In this document: one piece after another, positions 45,038 to 54,009 of the stretch
How the letters are laid out: every line of letters begins with the position of its first letter
Numbering within the stretch: position 1 is the first letter of the stretch
Source of the DNA: a bacterium
GTDB lineage: Bacteria; Actinomycetota; Acidimicrobiia; Spongiisociales; ZC4RG35
DNA: 64,000 nucleotides
Direction: 5' to 3'
Assembly (NCBI GenBank): GCA_024638655.1
Contig: JAHEJW010000003.1
Location: 52,901-116,900, forward strand
Made by a program: the position numbers and the translations under genes
The notes under the pieces: generated by a model
Seen by the model: the letters and a program-made list of their open reading frames with translations, nothing else
Told to the model about the DNA's origin: nothing
Databases searched by the model: none

Positions 45038-46531
45038 TTGGAGTCTTCAAAGAACACCATTTGGATTCTCGGAGATCAGCTGAACCGGAAGATCGGTGTC
45101 CTTGCCGAGGGGGACCCGGGCAAGCATCGGATTCTCATGGTGGAGAGCGATGCCATGCTCACGGGTCGCCAATACCATCGTCAGCGCCTCCACTTCGTGA
45201 AAGCATCGATGCGCAGGTTCGCTCGGGAGCTCGAAGGGGTCGGTTTCGAAGTGGACTATCGAATGTCCGGATCGCTCGCCAACGGCCTTCGAAGACACAT
45301 CGAGTCGCACAAGCCCGAGGTTGTGATCGCCACTGAGGCCAACTCCCGGCCTGTTCGACAACACCTCGACTCACTCGGCGTGGAATCGCGCCCCTCCAAC
45401 CAGTTTCTGTGTCAGCCGTCGGAATTCGCCGAGTGGGCCGCGAACAGAGGGAACCTCCGTCTCGAGGACTTCTACCGGTGGCAGCGTCGTCGTCTCGGCT
45501 ACCTGATGGATGGGGATGAGCCGGCCGAAGGCAGATGGAACTTCGACCACGACAATCGCGAACCGCCGCCGGAATCGGCCCTTTGGCCCGAGCCCCAGCG
45601 GTCTCGCCTTGGCGATCTAGACGAGGAAGTGCTGTCGGAGATCCCGACCGGAGCTCCCGGCGAGCATCCGGTTGGGTGGTGGGCAACCTCGAGACGGGCG
45701 GCCCTCTCGAGACTCGACCACTTCATCGCTGAGGTGCTTCCTCACTTCGGCCCGTACGAAGACGCAATGCTCTCCGACGATTGGCACCTGGCCCACTCGC
45801 TGCTCAGTCCCTACTTGAACAATGGACTTCTCCTCCCCGACGAGGTTTGTGATCGGGTCGAAGAGGCCTATCGAGCGAAAGCAGTTCCCATCAACTCGGC
45901 TGAAGGCATCATCCGCCAGATCATCGGTTGGCGAGAGTTTGTCTGGGGCATCTATTGGCTGTGGCCCGACCAGGGCGAGGGAAATGCTCTCGGGAACGAT
46001 CGGGATCTGCCTCCGTCCTGGGTCGGCGAGGCCGCAACGTCGATGAACTGTGTGGCGATCACCCTGGAGGGGTTGGACCAGAGGGCCTGGGTGCACCATA
46101 TCCAGCGCCTCATGGTTCTCTCCAACTTCGCCAACCTCTACGGGATCGATCCTCACCTCGTGCGCGACTGGATGCGGGAGCGTTACATCGACGGCGCAGA
46201 CTGGGTGATGGGACCCAACGTGATGGGTATGGGGCTCTGGGCCGACGGCGGTCGGATGTCGACCAAGCCCTACGTGTCAGGGGGGGCGTACATCAGTAGG
46301 ATGAGCGACTACTGCGGCGACTGCAGATTCGACCCAGGCAAACGAACGGGCGAGGAAGCATGCCCCTTCACGACTCTCTACTGGGATTTCCTCGACCGCC
46401 ACAAGGATGTCCTCTCCTCCAACGCTCGGATGGCCCGTCAGTACGCCAACCTCGGGCGCCTGTCCGATGTCGACGAGGTCAGGCAAAGGGCAACAGAAGT
46501 GATCGCAGCGATCGGGGAAGGTGATCTATGA
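45038..46531 (+). CDS. FeS-containing bacterial cryptochrome/photolyase (PhrB-type, (6-4) photolyase group)
   Basis: A 497-residue flavoprotein of the iron-sulfur photolyase group that repairs (6-4) UV photoproducts. The N-terminal DUF523-like Rossmann domain starts WILGDQLN. The helical FAD domain contains IIRQIIGWREFVWGIYW and ADWVMGPNVMGMGLWADGG. Four cysteines, C338, C426, C429 and C442, match the PhrB cluster cysteines in number and spacing (88, 3 and 13 residues). The TTG start follows the preceding stop at once and lacks a clear ribosome-binding site. Confidence 0.92.
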   Translation: MESSKNTIWILGDQLNRKIGVLAEGDPGKHRILMVESDAMLTGRQYHRQRLHFVKASMRRFARELEGVGFEVDYRMSGSLANGLRRHIESHKPEVVIATEANSRPVRQHLDSLGVESRPSNQFLCQPSEFAEWAANRGNLRLEDFYRWQRRRLGYLMDGDEPAEGRWNFDHDNREPPPESALWPEPQRSRLGDLDEEVLSEIPTGAPGEHPVGWWATSRRAALSRLDHFIAEVLPHFGPYEDAMLSDDWHLAHSLLSPYLNNGLLLPDEVCDRVEEAYRAKAVPINSAEGIIRQIIGWREFVWGIYWLWPDQGEGNALGNDRDLPPSWVGEAATSMNCVAITLEGLDQRAWVHHIQRLMVLSNFANLYGIDPHLVRDWMRERYIDGADWVMGPNVMGMGLWADGGRMSTKPYVSGGAYISRMSDYCGDCRFDPGKRTGEEACPFTTLYWDFLDRHKDVLSSNARMARQYANLGRLSDVDEVRQRATEVIAAIGEGDL

Positions 46532-46545
46532 CCGAACCGCGTCAT

Positions 46546-47277
46546 TCATGAGAGTGGGCGGATAGAAACCATGAACGACCCGGCGAACAATTCGGGGGGT
46601 ACCTCTACGCCCACCCGCGTATATACCGAGGCCGGGATACCCAGGTCGGCCAGGACCAGATCCCCTTCGATCTGCCCGAGCCCGGTCTTGGGCAGTGCCA
46701 GGGTCAATGTCCGGGACGCCAACACATGTGCTCCCTCTGATCTCCCGGTTGTGGCGTCCATGCCCGAGGGAACATCGAGGCTCAGGACCTCTGCCTTGGT
46801 CAGCAGCGACCATTCGATGAGGTCTAGAGCTCTCCCTCTGGCCGCACCTTCGATCGAATACCCAATCACGGCATCGATGACAAGTGCTGGAACGAAGTCG
46901 TCCAACTCGGACAAATCAGAGATCGTGCCCGGGGTCGCCCGATAGATGTCCAGCTGAACCTGGGGCACATCTCCCAAGCGAGCCTCGTCGCTAACGATCA
47001 CTATCGAGTCCACTCCCCGATTGGCGAGGTGACGGGCAGCGCAGATCCCTCCACCACCGTTGCCTCCGGTGCCGGCGAGAACCACCACCGGGCCATGGCC
47101 AGAGGTTTCACGGAGCGACTGCATCGCCAGCTCGGCCATGCTCCGACCGGCATTCTCCATCATCTGGAACAGGTTCGGGCCCGTATCAGAGATGGCTATG
47201 CGGTCGATTTCGCGCATCTGCTCGGTCGTGATACCAGGGACCTCGACACCTCCGGGGGTGATGAAACGATCGGTCAC
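46546..47277 (-). CDS. nnrE: NAD(P)H-hydrate epimerase (stand-alone YjeF_N domain)
   Basis: A 243-residue YjeF_N protein that interconverts R and S forms of hydrated NAD(P)H. The nucleotide loop reads GTGGNGGGGICAARHL where GPGNNGGDG is usual, so one Asp is Gly. VIDAVIGYSIEG and LSLDVPSGMDATTG keep the core of the active site. The dehydratase domain found in fused versions is absent. GTG 47277 was chosen because longer upstream sequence is antisense to the divergent gene. Confidence 0.85.
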   Translation of the reverse strand: MTDRFITPGGVEVPGITTEQMREIDRIAISDTGPNLFQMMENAGRSMAELAMQSLRETSGHGPVVVLAGTGGNGGGGICAARHLANRGVDSIVIVSDEARLGDVPQVQLDIYRATPGTISDLSELDDFVPALVIDAVIGYSIEGAARGRALDLIEWSLLTKAEVLSLDVPSGMDATTGRSEGAHVLASRTLTLALPKTGLGQIEGDLVLADLGIPASVYTRVGVEVPPELFAGSFMVSIRPLS

Positions 47278-47416
47278 GGGATGACCCGGGCGGGTGTGAT
47301 GGGGGTGAGATACATCTGCGAAATCGCCTTGCCGAAGGTTCGAAAGGGCATCCTGGCACACGGTTTCGTGTCGATGGCAGACATCCGGCGAAAGGTCTGG
47401 ATCCGAAGTGGGGTTG

Positions 47417-48196
47417 ATGGAAGGCGGCAAGGTCATCAGTCTCGACCCAGAGACCCGTGCGGGGCTCCACCCCAAGGTACCCCTCGGTCGACTACTCATG
47501 AGGCAGAGATGGGACGACGTCTCGTTCCTCCATTGGGACGTCGATCCGGAAGCTGCACAGTCTCTGCTCCCGCCCGGACTCGACATCGATACGTTCGATG
47601 GTCGAGCTTGGGTGGGCCTGGTCCCCTTCCAGATGCGTGGCATCTCGCCAGCTGGGCTTCCCGCAGTCCCCTACTTCGGCACGTTTCCCGAGACCAACGT
47701 GAGGACGTATGTGAGGACCAACGAAGGACTGAGAGGTGTGTGGTTCAGTTCCTTGGAGTCGTCGCGCCTCATTCCCGTTGCAGTTGCACGAGCCGTTTAC
47801 GCCCTCCCCTACTTCCATGCGTCGATGCACATCGAGCGTCACGGACGCACTGTCCGCTATAGCTCGCTTCGGCGCTGGCCCGGTCCGCGCGGAGTAGGAG
47901 GAACCGTGACCATCCAGGTTGGCGACCCTATCGACTCACGGGGCCCACTAGAGGAGTTCTTCACGTCCCGCTGGCGTCTGTTCACCTATCGCCGAGAGCG
48001 TCTGCTCAAAGCCGAGGTTCGACACGAGCCATGGCCCCTTCACGAAGCCTCCGCCCCCTCCTACGACACGTCCCTACTAAATGCCGCCGGCTACGAGGAC
48101 ACCCCCGGGCCTCCCCATGTTCTCTACTCGCCGAGGGTGCATGTGGAGGCATATGCGCCTACGCCTGTGGAGGCTGGATCCCGAGCAATGCGATGA
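47417..48196 (+). CDS. DUF2071 (YqjF-like) family protein
   Basis: A ~259-residue protein with the DUF2071 pattern: VSFLHWDVDPEAAQSLLPPGL, RAWVGLVPFQMRGI and a FPETNVRTYVR strand, ending with a TYRRERLLKAEVRHEPW block. The family has an acetoacetate-decarboxylase-like beta fold but no settled function. GTG 47408 is an alternative start. Confidence 0.85.
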   Translation: MEGGKVISLDPETRAGLHPKVPLGRLLMRQRWDDVSFLHWDVDPEAAQSLLPPGLDIDTFDGRAWVGLVPFQMRGISPAGLPAVPYFGTFPETNVRTYVRTNEGLRGVWFSSLESSRLIPVAVARAVYALPYFHASMHIERHGRTVRYSSLRRWPGPRGVGGTVTIQVGDPIDSRGPLEEFFTSRWRLFTYRRERLLKAEVRHEPWPLHEASAPSYDTSLLNAAGYEDTPGPPHVLYSPRVHVEAYAPTPVEAGSRAMR

Positions 48197-48258
48197 GCCG
48201 AGTCGAGCGGCCGAAGCCCTTCCCCAGGCTCTGAGGCGAGAGTCTCTCCAGACGGCAG

Positions 48259-48768
48259 ATGCTCCTCCCCGGAGACCTCGAAGGTGATCTCAACCTGGTG
48301 TTCGTTGCGTTTCAAAGGCGTCATCAGAATGACATCGATCATTGGCTCCGCGAGCTGAACGAGATCGAAGCCGACTACGAAGGCTTGGCTGTGTACGAGA
48401 TACCCCTTCTGATGCGCTTTCCTGCCTTCTATCGCCGCTGGATCGACGATGGAATGCGGTCAGGGATACCCGACCCGAAGACGAGGAGCCGAACGATCAC
48501 TGTCTACACCAATCGGCGAGAGTTCCTCGATGAAGTCGCGCTACCCGACGAGTCGGAGATCCTCGTAGCGCTCCTCGACCGAGAGGGCGGGATGGTCTGG
48601 CGCCATCTCGGCGCAGCGACTCAGGAAGCGTTGAGAGATCTGACTGCCGTTCTCTGCGAGATCACGACCCATCGATCAGATGTCGATGACGCCCTCGACC
48701 ATCGTGACAGTGCTACCTCCAACCCAGAGGGCACCGGCCTCAGCCTGGGAGATGTGGATCCGTCCTGA
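48259..48768 (+). CDS. Conserved protein, possibly redoxin-like, lacking CxxC
   Basis: A 169-residue soluble protein with LEGDLNLVFVAFQRRHQNDIDHW, LLMRFPAFYRRWIDDGMRSG and ILVALLDREGGMVWRHLG. The alternation resembles a thioredoxin/ATP10-type fold, but no redox cysteine pair is present. Its last 93 bp overlap the convergent PhzF gene. Function unknown. Confidence 0.6.
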   Translation: MLLPGDLEGDLNLVFVAFQRRHQNDIDHWLRELNEIEADYEGLAVYEIPLLMRFPAFYRRWIDDGMRSGIPDPKTRSRTITVYTNRREFLDEVALPDESEILVALLDREGGMVWRHLGAATQEALRDLTAVLCEITTHRSDVDDALDHRDSATSNPEGTGLSLGDVDPS

Positions 48769-49521
48769 TCTGCCCAGTGCGGTTCCCTGGGTGGCGACAA
48801 AGGGCGGTGTCGCTTTTCCCTCGGAGACGAGCCATTGGGCAAGCGAAGCGTTGAGGCTGCCCGTGACCGGATCTTCCAGCATCCGACCGGCTTGATCGGG
48901 AAAGAACGCCCGAACCTCGTATAGAGCCTCCTCCGAGAAGGGATGAAAGCCGACCACTCCGATGAAAATGCTCTCCGGATTGGAGTGACGGGTGAAGTCG
49001 GGCTTCAACTCAAGCACGGCTCCTGCGTCGCTCACCTGAATGCCCACCCAACCAGGACCATTGTCCACCCAGTTCGCGTCGACGACGTCCCCCAACTCGA
49101 TGCCCAGGACTTCGGCGAACGCTTCAAGCGCGCTCAACTCGACCTGCCCCGATCGAACCATGGGGGGAGCCTCGAACGAGAGTCGACCGGCGGAGTTGTC
49201 CAGCCGAACCAACCCGGCACCACACTCCTGAACGACGTGATCCTGGCTCTCCCTCTGCAGGCCGAGCCATACATGGCATGTGCCGAGAGTGGGGTGTCCG
49301 GCGAAAGGGAGCTCTCCGGAGATCGTGAAGATTCGGACTCTGTAGTCGGCTCCGCTCCGGGTCGGTGGCAATAGGAATGTCGTCTCAGAGAGGTTCAGCC
49401 AACGCGCGGTCTCGAGCATTTGGCGGTCAGTCAAACCCTCCGAATCGATGACCACCGCCAGCGGGTTCCCGGTCATCGCAGTCGTTCCGAACACATCGAT
49501 GAACTGAATACGTCTCTTCAT
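48676..49521 (-). CDS. PhzF family epimerase/isomerase
   Basis: A 281-residue protein of the PhzF fold. The N-half contains DVFGTTAMTGNPLAVV and LSETTFLLPP, where Glu is the usual acid/base. It also has ELPFAGHPTLG, the family signature, and the second half has LEDPVTGSLNASLAQWL. No other phenazine genes are near, so a general isomerase role is likely. ATG 49521 is preferred over the GTG just before it. Confidence 0.9.
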   Translation of the reverse strand: MKRRIQFIDVFGTTAMTGNPLAVVIDSEGLTDRQMLETARWLNLSETTFLLPPTRSGADYRVRIFTISGELPFAGHPTLGTCHVWLGLQRESQDHVVQECGAGLVRLDNSAGRLSFEAPPMVRSGQVELSALEAFAEVLGIELGDVVDANWVDNGPGWVGIQVSDAGAVLELKPDFTRHSNPESIFIGVVGFHPFSEEALYEVRAFFPDQAGRMLEDPVTGSLNASLAQWLVSEGKATPPFVATQGTALGRSGRIHISQAEAGALWVGGSTVTMVEGVIDI

Positions 49522-49597
49522 CACCGGGAACCTACGACGTCCGTGGGGATGCGCGCATCACCCATCCGGACCTAAGGGAGCTGCGAACCAACCATAA

Positions 49598-49614
49598 GGC
49601 CCGAGATACGGGCC
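49598..49614 (+). promoter_or_regulatory. GC-rich hairpin just upstream of the DUF4331 ribosome-binding site
   Basis: GGCCCG-AGATA-CGGGCC forms a perfect six-pair GC stem with a five-base loop. It ends four bases before the AGGAGG of the next gene. It may stabilise the mRNA or affect translation. Confidence 0.5.
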
Positions 49615-49628
49615 AATAGGAGGTAATC

Positions 49629-50603
49629 ATGGGCAAGCTCATCAAGACGATGGGGCTGGCCGCGTTGGCAGTCACCCTCATCGCACTGGCCGCAGTGCCG
49701 GGATCGGTCTCCGCGGCGGACCACCTCGACGCACCGGGACTGACGTCACCGGGCGGAGACGGCCGACTCGATATCGCCGATCTGTATGCGTTCAAGGACG
49801 GATCCGACACGGTGCTGATTCAGACGGTCAACCCGCTCACGACACCGGGGCCGAACCCTGGCTTCGATGCCGACACGAGCTATGAGTTCGTCGTCGACCA
49901 GGACGGAGACGCTAAGGCGGACAAGACCTACAAAGCGACCTTCGGGCCACAACAGCCGTCAGGCGAGCAGTGGGTCACCCTGAGGGCAACACCTGCCAAT
50001 GGTGGCTCGGTGATCGCGGAGGGATGGACCGGTCAGGACATCCCGGTCGCAGGCGGAGGGCTCCTCCGTGTCGACCAGTTCGACGACCCGTTTTTCTTCG
50101 ACCTGATCGCCTTCCTAGGTGTCGACGGTCGCAGTTTCTGTGACGGCATGGAATCGGACACCCTGGCGGGTTTCAACGTCTCCGGCATCGTCCTGAAGGT
50201 CCCGTCGAGCTCCGTCACCGACGGTGACTCGAGTATTGGGGTCTGGGCCCGGACGAAGAACGACGACGGCCAGGTCGACCGTATTGGCTTTCCCGCCATC
50301 AACACGGTCTTCATCCCGAGCGAGGTCAAGAATCGGTATAACGAGACGAAGCCCCGTAAGGATGCTCAGAAGTTCAGCCAATACCTGGGTGACTTCGCCG
50401 GAGTTTTGCTCCCCGACATCCTGCCACTCGACACCGCCAGCTCAGACGGTTTCCTCAACGGACGCCAGCCTGCTGACGACGTCATCGACATCGAGCTGCA
50501 GATCATCACCGGCGACATGAATGCGGGTGACTGCGTGGACCAAAACGATGTGCAATTCCCGGCCGGGTTCCCATACCTGGCGGAGGCCCACACCGAAAGC
50601 TGA
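49629..50603 (+). CDS. Secreted DUF4331 protein
   Basis: A 324-residue exported protein. A signal peptide of ~29 residues ends at SVSAAD. DUF4331 features follow: ADHLDAPGLTSPGGDGRLDIADLYAFKDG, split here as the HLDAP start motif and the later DADTSYEFVVDQDGD region. The calcium-binding-like Asp-rich loops suggest a beta-rich extracellular fold. Strong AGGAGG precedes the ATG. A hairpin lies downstream before the co-oriented TPR gene. The function of DUF4331 is not known. Confidence 0.88.
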   Translation: MGKLIKTMGLAALAVTLIALAAVPGSVSAADHLDAPGLTSPGGDGRLDIADLYAFKDGSDTVLIQTVNPLTTPGPNPGFDADTSYEFVVDQDGDAKADKTYKATFGPQQPSGEQWVTLRATPANGGSVIAEGWTGQDIPVAGGGLLRVDQFDDPFFFDLIAFLGVDGRSFCDGMESDTLAGFNVSGIVLKVPSSSVTDGDSSIGVWARTKNDDGQVDRIGFPAINTVFIPSEVKNRYNETKPRKDAQKFSQYLGDFAGVLLPDILPLDTASSDGFLNGRQPADDVIDIELQIITGDMNAGDCVDQNDVQFPAGFPYLAEAHTES

Positions 50604-50611
50604 TCCTGAAT

Positions 50612-50644
50612 GTTGGAGGCGTCCCCACCTGGGACGCCTCCAAC
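50612..50644 (+). terminator. 14-bp perfect hairpin between DUF4331 and TPR genes
   Basis: GTTGGAGGCGTCCC (50612-50625) pairs perfectly with GGGACGCCTCCAAC (50631-50644) around a CACCT loop. It sits eight bases after the DUF4331 stop and 19 bases before the next ATG. There is no T-run, so it may be a partial terminator or an mRNA-stabilising element. Confidence 0.7.
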
Positions 50645-50663
50645 TTCCCCAAGTGGAGCCAAC

Positions 50664-51926
50664 ATGAACAGATTCACCATCACAGCAATCACCATCGCTT
50701 CGATCCTGGCGATCGTTCTCGGGCTAGGGCCCATCTCAACGCCCGAGGCCGCGGGCCTCAATCCCACGGAGCAGGAGATCGAATTCTTTTCCAATCGGCT
50801 GGAGGCACAACCGACCGACATCATCAGTGCGACGCGCCTCGGTGTGGCCTACCGACAGAGACAGCGGGAGACGACCGACATCAGGTACCTCTACGAGGCC
50901 GAAGAAGTGCTTCGTCGAGGACTAGAGATGCTGCCAGGGTACGCACCAACGGAGCTTGCACTCGCTCGGGTCTTGATCGACCTGCATCGCTTCGATGAAG
51001 CCCTGTTGCTGGCCCAGTCCTCGGACGAGTCGAATCCGCAGCCTGACGCGGCCCTCGCCATCGGAGATGCGCTGCTCGCCATGGGTGAGTACGAGAGAGC
51101 AGAAGAGACCTTCGACGGGCTAGCCGAGCAGAACGTATCTCCCCCGCTTGCGGCGAGATTGGCTCGAATCGCCGAGCTTCGGGGAAACGTCGAGCTCGCC
51201 ATCGGCCTCATGGAGGCGGCGCAAGCCGAAGTGGCAGCCGATTCCTCGGCCGGTGAGCCTCTGGCGTGGTTCTCCACCCGCCTAGCGGATCTTCATTTGT
51301 CGGCCGGACAAACCCGTGACGCGGAGGACCTCTTCAGGCTGGCCCTGGCGGCCCTTGCCGACTACGCCCCCGCAATTGCCGGTTTGGGTGACTTGGCAAT
51401 CGCCAACGGCGATCTCGAACAGGCCATTGCCCGGTTCGAACGAGCATCAGAGTTGGCAACCGACCCAGCCTGGCTCTTTGCCCTCGCCGACCTCAATTCT
51501 CTGGTCGGTAGAGAAGATGTCGCCGCCGACTACCTGGAGGCCGCTCTCGCCACTATCGACCAATTCGGATCGATCCACCCGCGGGACTTCGCCTTGTACT
51601 ACGCAGGGGCGTCCCAACCGGACCTGGCGGTGGAGTACGCCACCAAGGCCCTGGAGCAGAGTGAGGATATCTATGCCCACGACGTGATGGCCGTCGCCCT
51701 CCACAGCACCGGCGAATACGAAGAGGCGTGGATTCACATGCAGCAAGCGCTCGCCCTTGGCACGATCGAGCCGCTGTTCGACTATCACGCCGGCGCGATC
51801 CTCCTCGAGCTCGGGGAGGCCGACTTGGCCGTGGGCCATCTTGAGACGGCTATCTCAACGGGCTTGGACCCCTGGGATCACGAGCTGGCGGAAGGGCTGC
51901 TGCGGTCAGCCGAAGTCGAGTCGTAA
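50664..51926 (+). CDS. Exported TPR-repeat protein
   Basis: A 420-residue protein. Residues 1-30 are a signal peptide or anchor (ITAITIASILAIVLGLGPIS). About ten TPR-like helix pairs follow, such as YLYEAEEVLRRGLEMLPGYAPTELALARVL and ALADYAPAIAGLGDLAIANGDLEQA in shorter form. It is likely a scaffold outside the membrane. It lies 60 bp after the DUF4331 gene on the same strand, and the two probably act together. Confidence 0.82.
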   Translation: MNRFTITAITIASILAIVLGLGPISTPEAAGLNPTEQEIEFFSNRLEAQPTDIISATRLGVAYRQRQRETTDIRYLYEAEEVLRRGLEMLPGYAPTELALARVLIDLHRFDEALLLAQSSDESNPQPDAALAIGDALLAMGEYERAEETFDGLAEQNVSPPLAARLARIAELRGNVELAIGLMEAAQAEVAADSSAGEPLAWFSTRLADLHLSAGQTRDAEDLFRLALAALADYAPAIAGLGDLAIANGDLEQAIARFERASELATDPAWLFALADLNSLVGREDVAADYLEAALATIDQFGSIHPRDFALYYAGASQPDLAVEYATKALEQSEDIYAHDVMAVALHSTGEYEEAWIHMQQALALGTIEPLFDYHAGAILLELGEADLAVGHLETAISTGLDPWDHELAEGLLRSAEVES

Positions 51927-52058
51927 TCCCCTACTCCCCCAACGTGAACAGTTGCAGGATGAAATGGCGTCACGGGATGCCCGTGGCGGTGTGCGATGCG
52001 AAAAGGCATGGCTGCGCTCGCATCATTGGCGGGCTAGGACTCCAGACCGAGACGCGAC

Positions 52059-53066
52059 TCAGCCGTTGACGGCCGGGATGATATGGGAACCATAGGCTTC
52101 GAGCGTGTTCTCCTGGTCATCGTGCATCAGGTAGACGCCATAGTGATCCACCCCCATTCGCTCGAGCTCTTTCATCTGCTCGATGTGCTGGTCGACCGTA
52201 CCGAGGATGCAGAACCGGTCCACGATCTCGTCGGGAACGAAGTCGGTCGAGGGATTTCCTGCCTTGCCGTGATGGTCATAGTCGTAACCCTCACGCGCCT
52301 TGATGTAGTCGGTGAGGGCTTGGGGCACGAGCTCGGTGTTCTCGCCGTAGCGCTTGACCATATCGGCGACGTGGTTACCAACCATGCCCCCAAACCAGCG
52401 GAGCTGGTCACGCTGGTGCTCGATGTTGTCGCCCACGTAGGCGGGTGCCACCACACAGATGCTGACATCGTCGGGATTGCGCCCAGCCTCCTCGGCGGCT
52501 GCTTTCACCGCAGCCATGGTCCACTCGAGAACCTGGGTGTCGGCCAGCTGAAGGATGAAGCCGTCTGCGTGGGTTCCGATCGTGTGAAGCGCTCTCGGAC
52601 CGTATCCGGCGACCCACATCGGGAGGTCCCAACCCCTCCCTTCGAGCCAGGGGATCTGCACCTGGTGTCCGTCGTAGTCGACTTCCTGACCCGCAACCAG
52701 GCCCTTGATCACCCGCATCGATTCGACCATCGTGGCGAGAGTTTTCGGCTTCTTCCCGATATAGCGCAGAGCCGAGTCCCCCCGGCCCATGCCACACACC
52801 GTGCGCTCGCCGTACATGTCGTTGAGCGTGGCGAACAGTGAGGCGAGCACCGTCCAGTCCCTGGTCCCCGGGTTGGTGACCATGGGTCCGACGATCATGT
52901 TCTCGGTCTCGGCGAGCATCTGGGAGTAGATGACGAAAGGCTCCTGCCAGAGGACATGGCTGTCGAAGGTCCAGCCATAGCTGAATCCGAGCTCTTCGGC
53001 GCGTCTGGTCAGCTCTACGACCCGACTCGCCGGCGGGTCGGTTTGAAGTACAACACCAAAGTCCAT
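52059..53066 (-). CDS. LLM-class F420-dependent oxidoreductase (TIGR03842-like)
   Basis: A 335-residue luciferase-like barrel. It opens MDFGVVLQTDPPASRVVEL, with FSYGWTFDSHVLWQEPF and RTVCGMGRGDSALRYIGKKP, as in the F420-linked TIGR03842-type group. I recall this group being found near dihydropyrimidinase genes in Actinomycetota. Here dihydropyrimidinase starts its minus-strand unit less than 3 kb away, separated by one plus-strand gene. It could reduce or oxidise a pyrimidine ring, which is inference. Confidence 0.82.
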   Translation of the reverse strand: MDFGVVLQTDPPASRVVELTRRAEELGFSYGWTFDSHVLWQEPFVIYSQMLAETENMIVGPMVTNPGTRDWTVLASLFATLNDMYGERTVCGMGRGDSALRYIGKKPKTLATMVESMRVIKGLVAGQEVDYDGHQVQIPWLEGRGWDLPMWVAGYGPRALHTIGTHADGFILQLADTQVLEWTMAAVKAAAEEAGRNPDDVSICVVAPAYVGDNIEHQRDQLRWFGGMVGNHVADMVKRYGENTELVPQALTDYIKAREGYDYDHHGKAGNPSTDFVPDEIVDRFCILGTVDQHIEQMKELERMGVDHYGVYLMHDDQENTLEAYGSHIIPAVNG

Positions 53067-53104
53067 TGGGCCAAGTTAGCGACGAAGTGAGCGACCATGG
53101 GTCG

Positions 53105-53956
53105 ATGCGCCGATTCCGTATAGGCCGTTTTGAGACCCTCGGGCTGAGAGATGCAGCGAGGGGGTCCCTACTCGCTGCGCACGCTGCAATAGGTGCCGGC
53201 GCTCTGGCACCGGGGATCGCGTCGCTTCCCCATCGCCTGGGTGCACCCCTTGCCAGGTCGTGGGCGTTGACAGCATTGAAGCTGGCCGACGTCCGTCTCG
53301 AGACGCACGGGCTCGATCTACCGGATCCCGAATCTCAGTATCTGGTCACGCCACTGCACGAGGGCTTCGCCGATGCCGTTGTTCTGACAGAACTGCCCCT
53401 CGACCTCCGCTTCGTAGTGCGAGACGAGCTCTTCGATTGGCCGCTTCTCGGCCGTGCCCTTCGACTGACAGATCAGATCCTCGTGCAACCGGAGCGAAGG
53501 GTCGTTGGCCTCCGCAACCTGCTCGCACGTATCGAAGCAAGTGCCTCGCGAGGCGAGAGCGTCGTGATGTTTCCTCAGGGGTCCATCCTCGGCGTCGAGA
53601 CCGCTTTTAGAGCTGGGCCGTTCCGGATAGCCGACATGCTCGGGGTCCCTGTCTTGCCCATCGTCATCACCGGGACTCACAAAGTCTGGGAGCACCCCTA
53701 CAGCGATCGTCTCCGGTTCGGCCAGGCCGTGGAGATGACAGTGCTGCCACCACTGGCTGTCGGCGCCGCCGCAAGGAGTACCCGGCAACTGGAAACCCAA
53801 ATGAAGGAGATCGCGCTCCGCCGCCACGCGATTCCGCCGCGTCGGTTCGACCCAGACCGAGACGGTCTCTGGGATGGGTACGACTACGAGATCGACCCCT
53901 CTTTTCCGGACCTACTCGAAAGGGTGGCCGCGCACCGCCTGGCACTTCGAGCCTGA
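53105..53956 (+). CDS. Lysophospholipid (1-acyl-glycerol-3-phosphate) acyltransferase-like protein
   Basis: A ~283-residue PlsC-type protein. The HX4D motif is LHEGFADA. The second block is MFPQGSILG where FPEGT is usual, so the conserved Glu is Gln. A later VPVLPIVITG strand is typical. It should acylate a lysolipid at the membrane, if active. GTG or ATG starts upstream would overlap the divergent LLM promoter, so I chose ATG 53105. Confidence 0.75.
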   Translation: MRRFRIGRFETLGLRDAARGSLLAAHAAIGAGALAPGIASLPHRLGAPLARSWALTALKLADVRLETHGLDLPDPESQYLVTPLHEGFADAVVLTELPLDLRFVVRDELFDWPLLGRALRLTDQILVQPERRVVGLRNLLARIEASASRGESVVMFPQGSILGVETAFRAGPFRIADMLGVPVLPIVITGTHKVWEHPYSDRLRFGQAVEMTVLPPLAVGAAARSTRQLETQMKEIALRRHAIPPRRFDPDRDGLWDGYDYEIDPSFPDLLERVAAHRLALRA

Positions 53957-54009
53957 TTGGCCGAGCTCGGTGTCAGACCTCTCGGGCGTCGAGTCCGATC
54001 ACCGCGACT

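Noticed and set aside
52083..52841. 252-codon plus-strand frame opposite the LLM oxidoreductase
   Set aside because: Antisense shadow of a well-matched family member.
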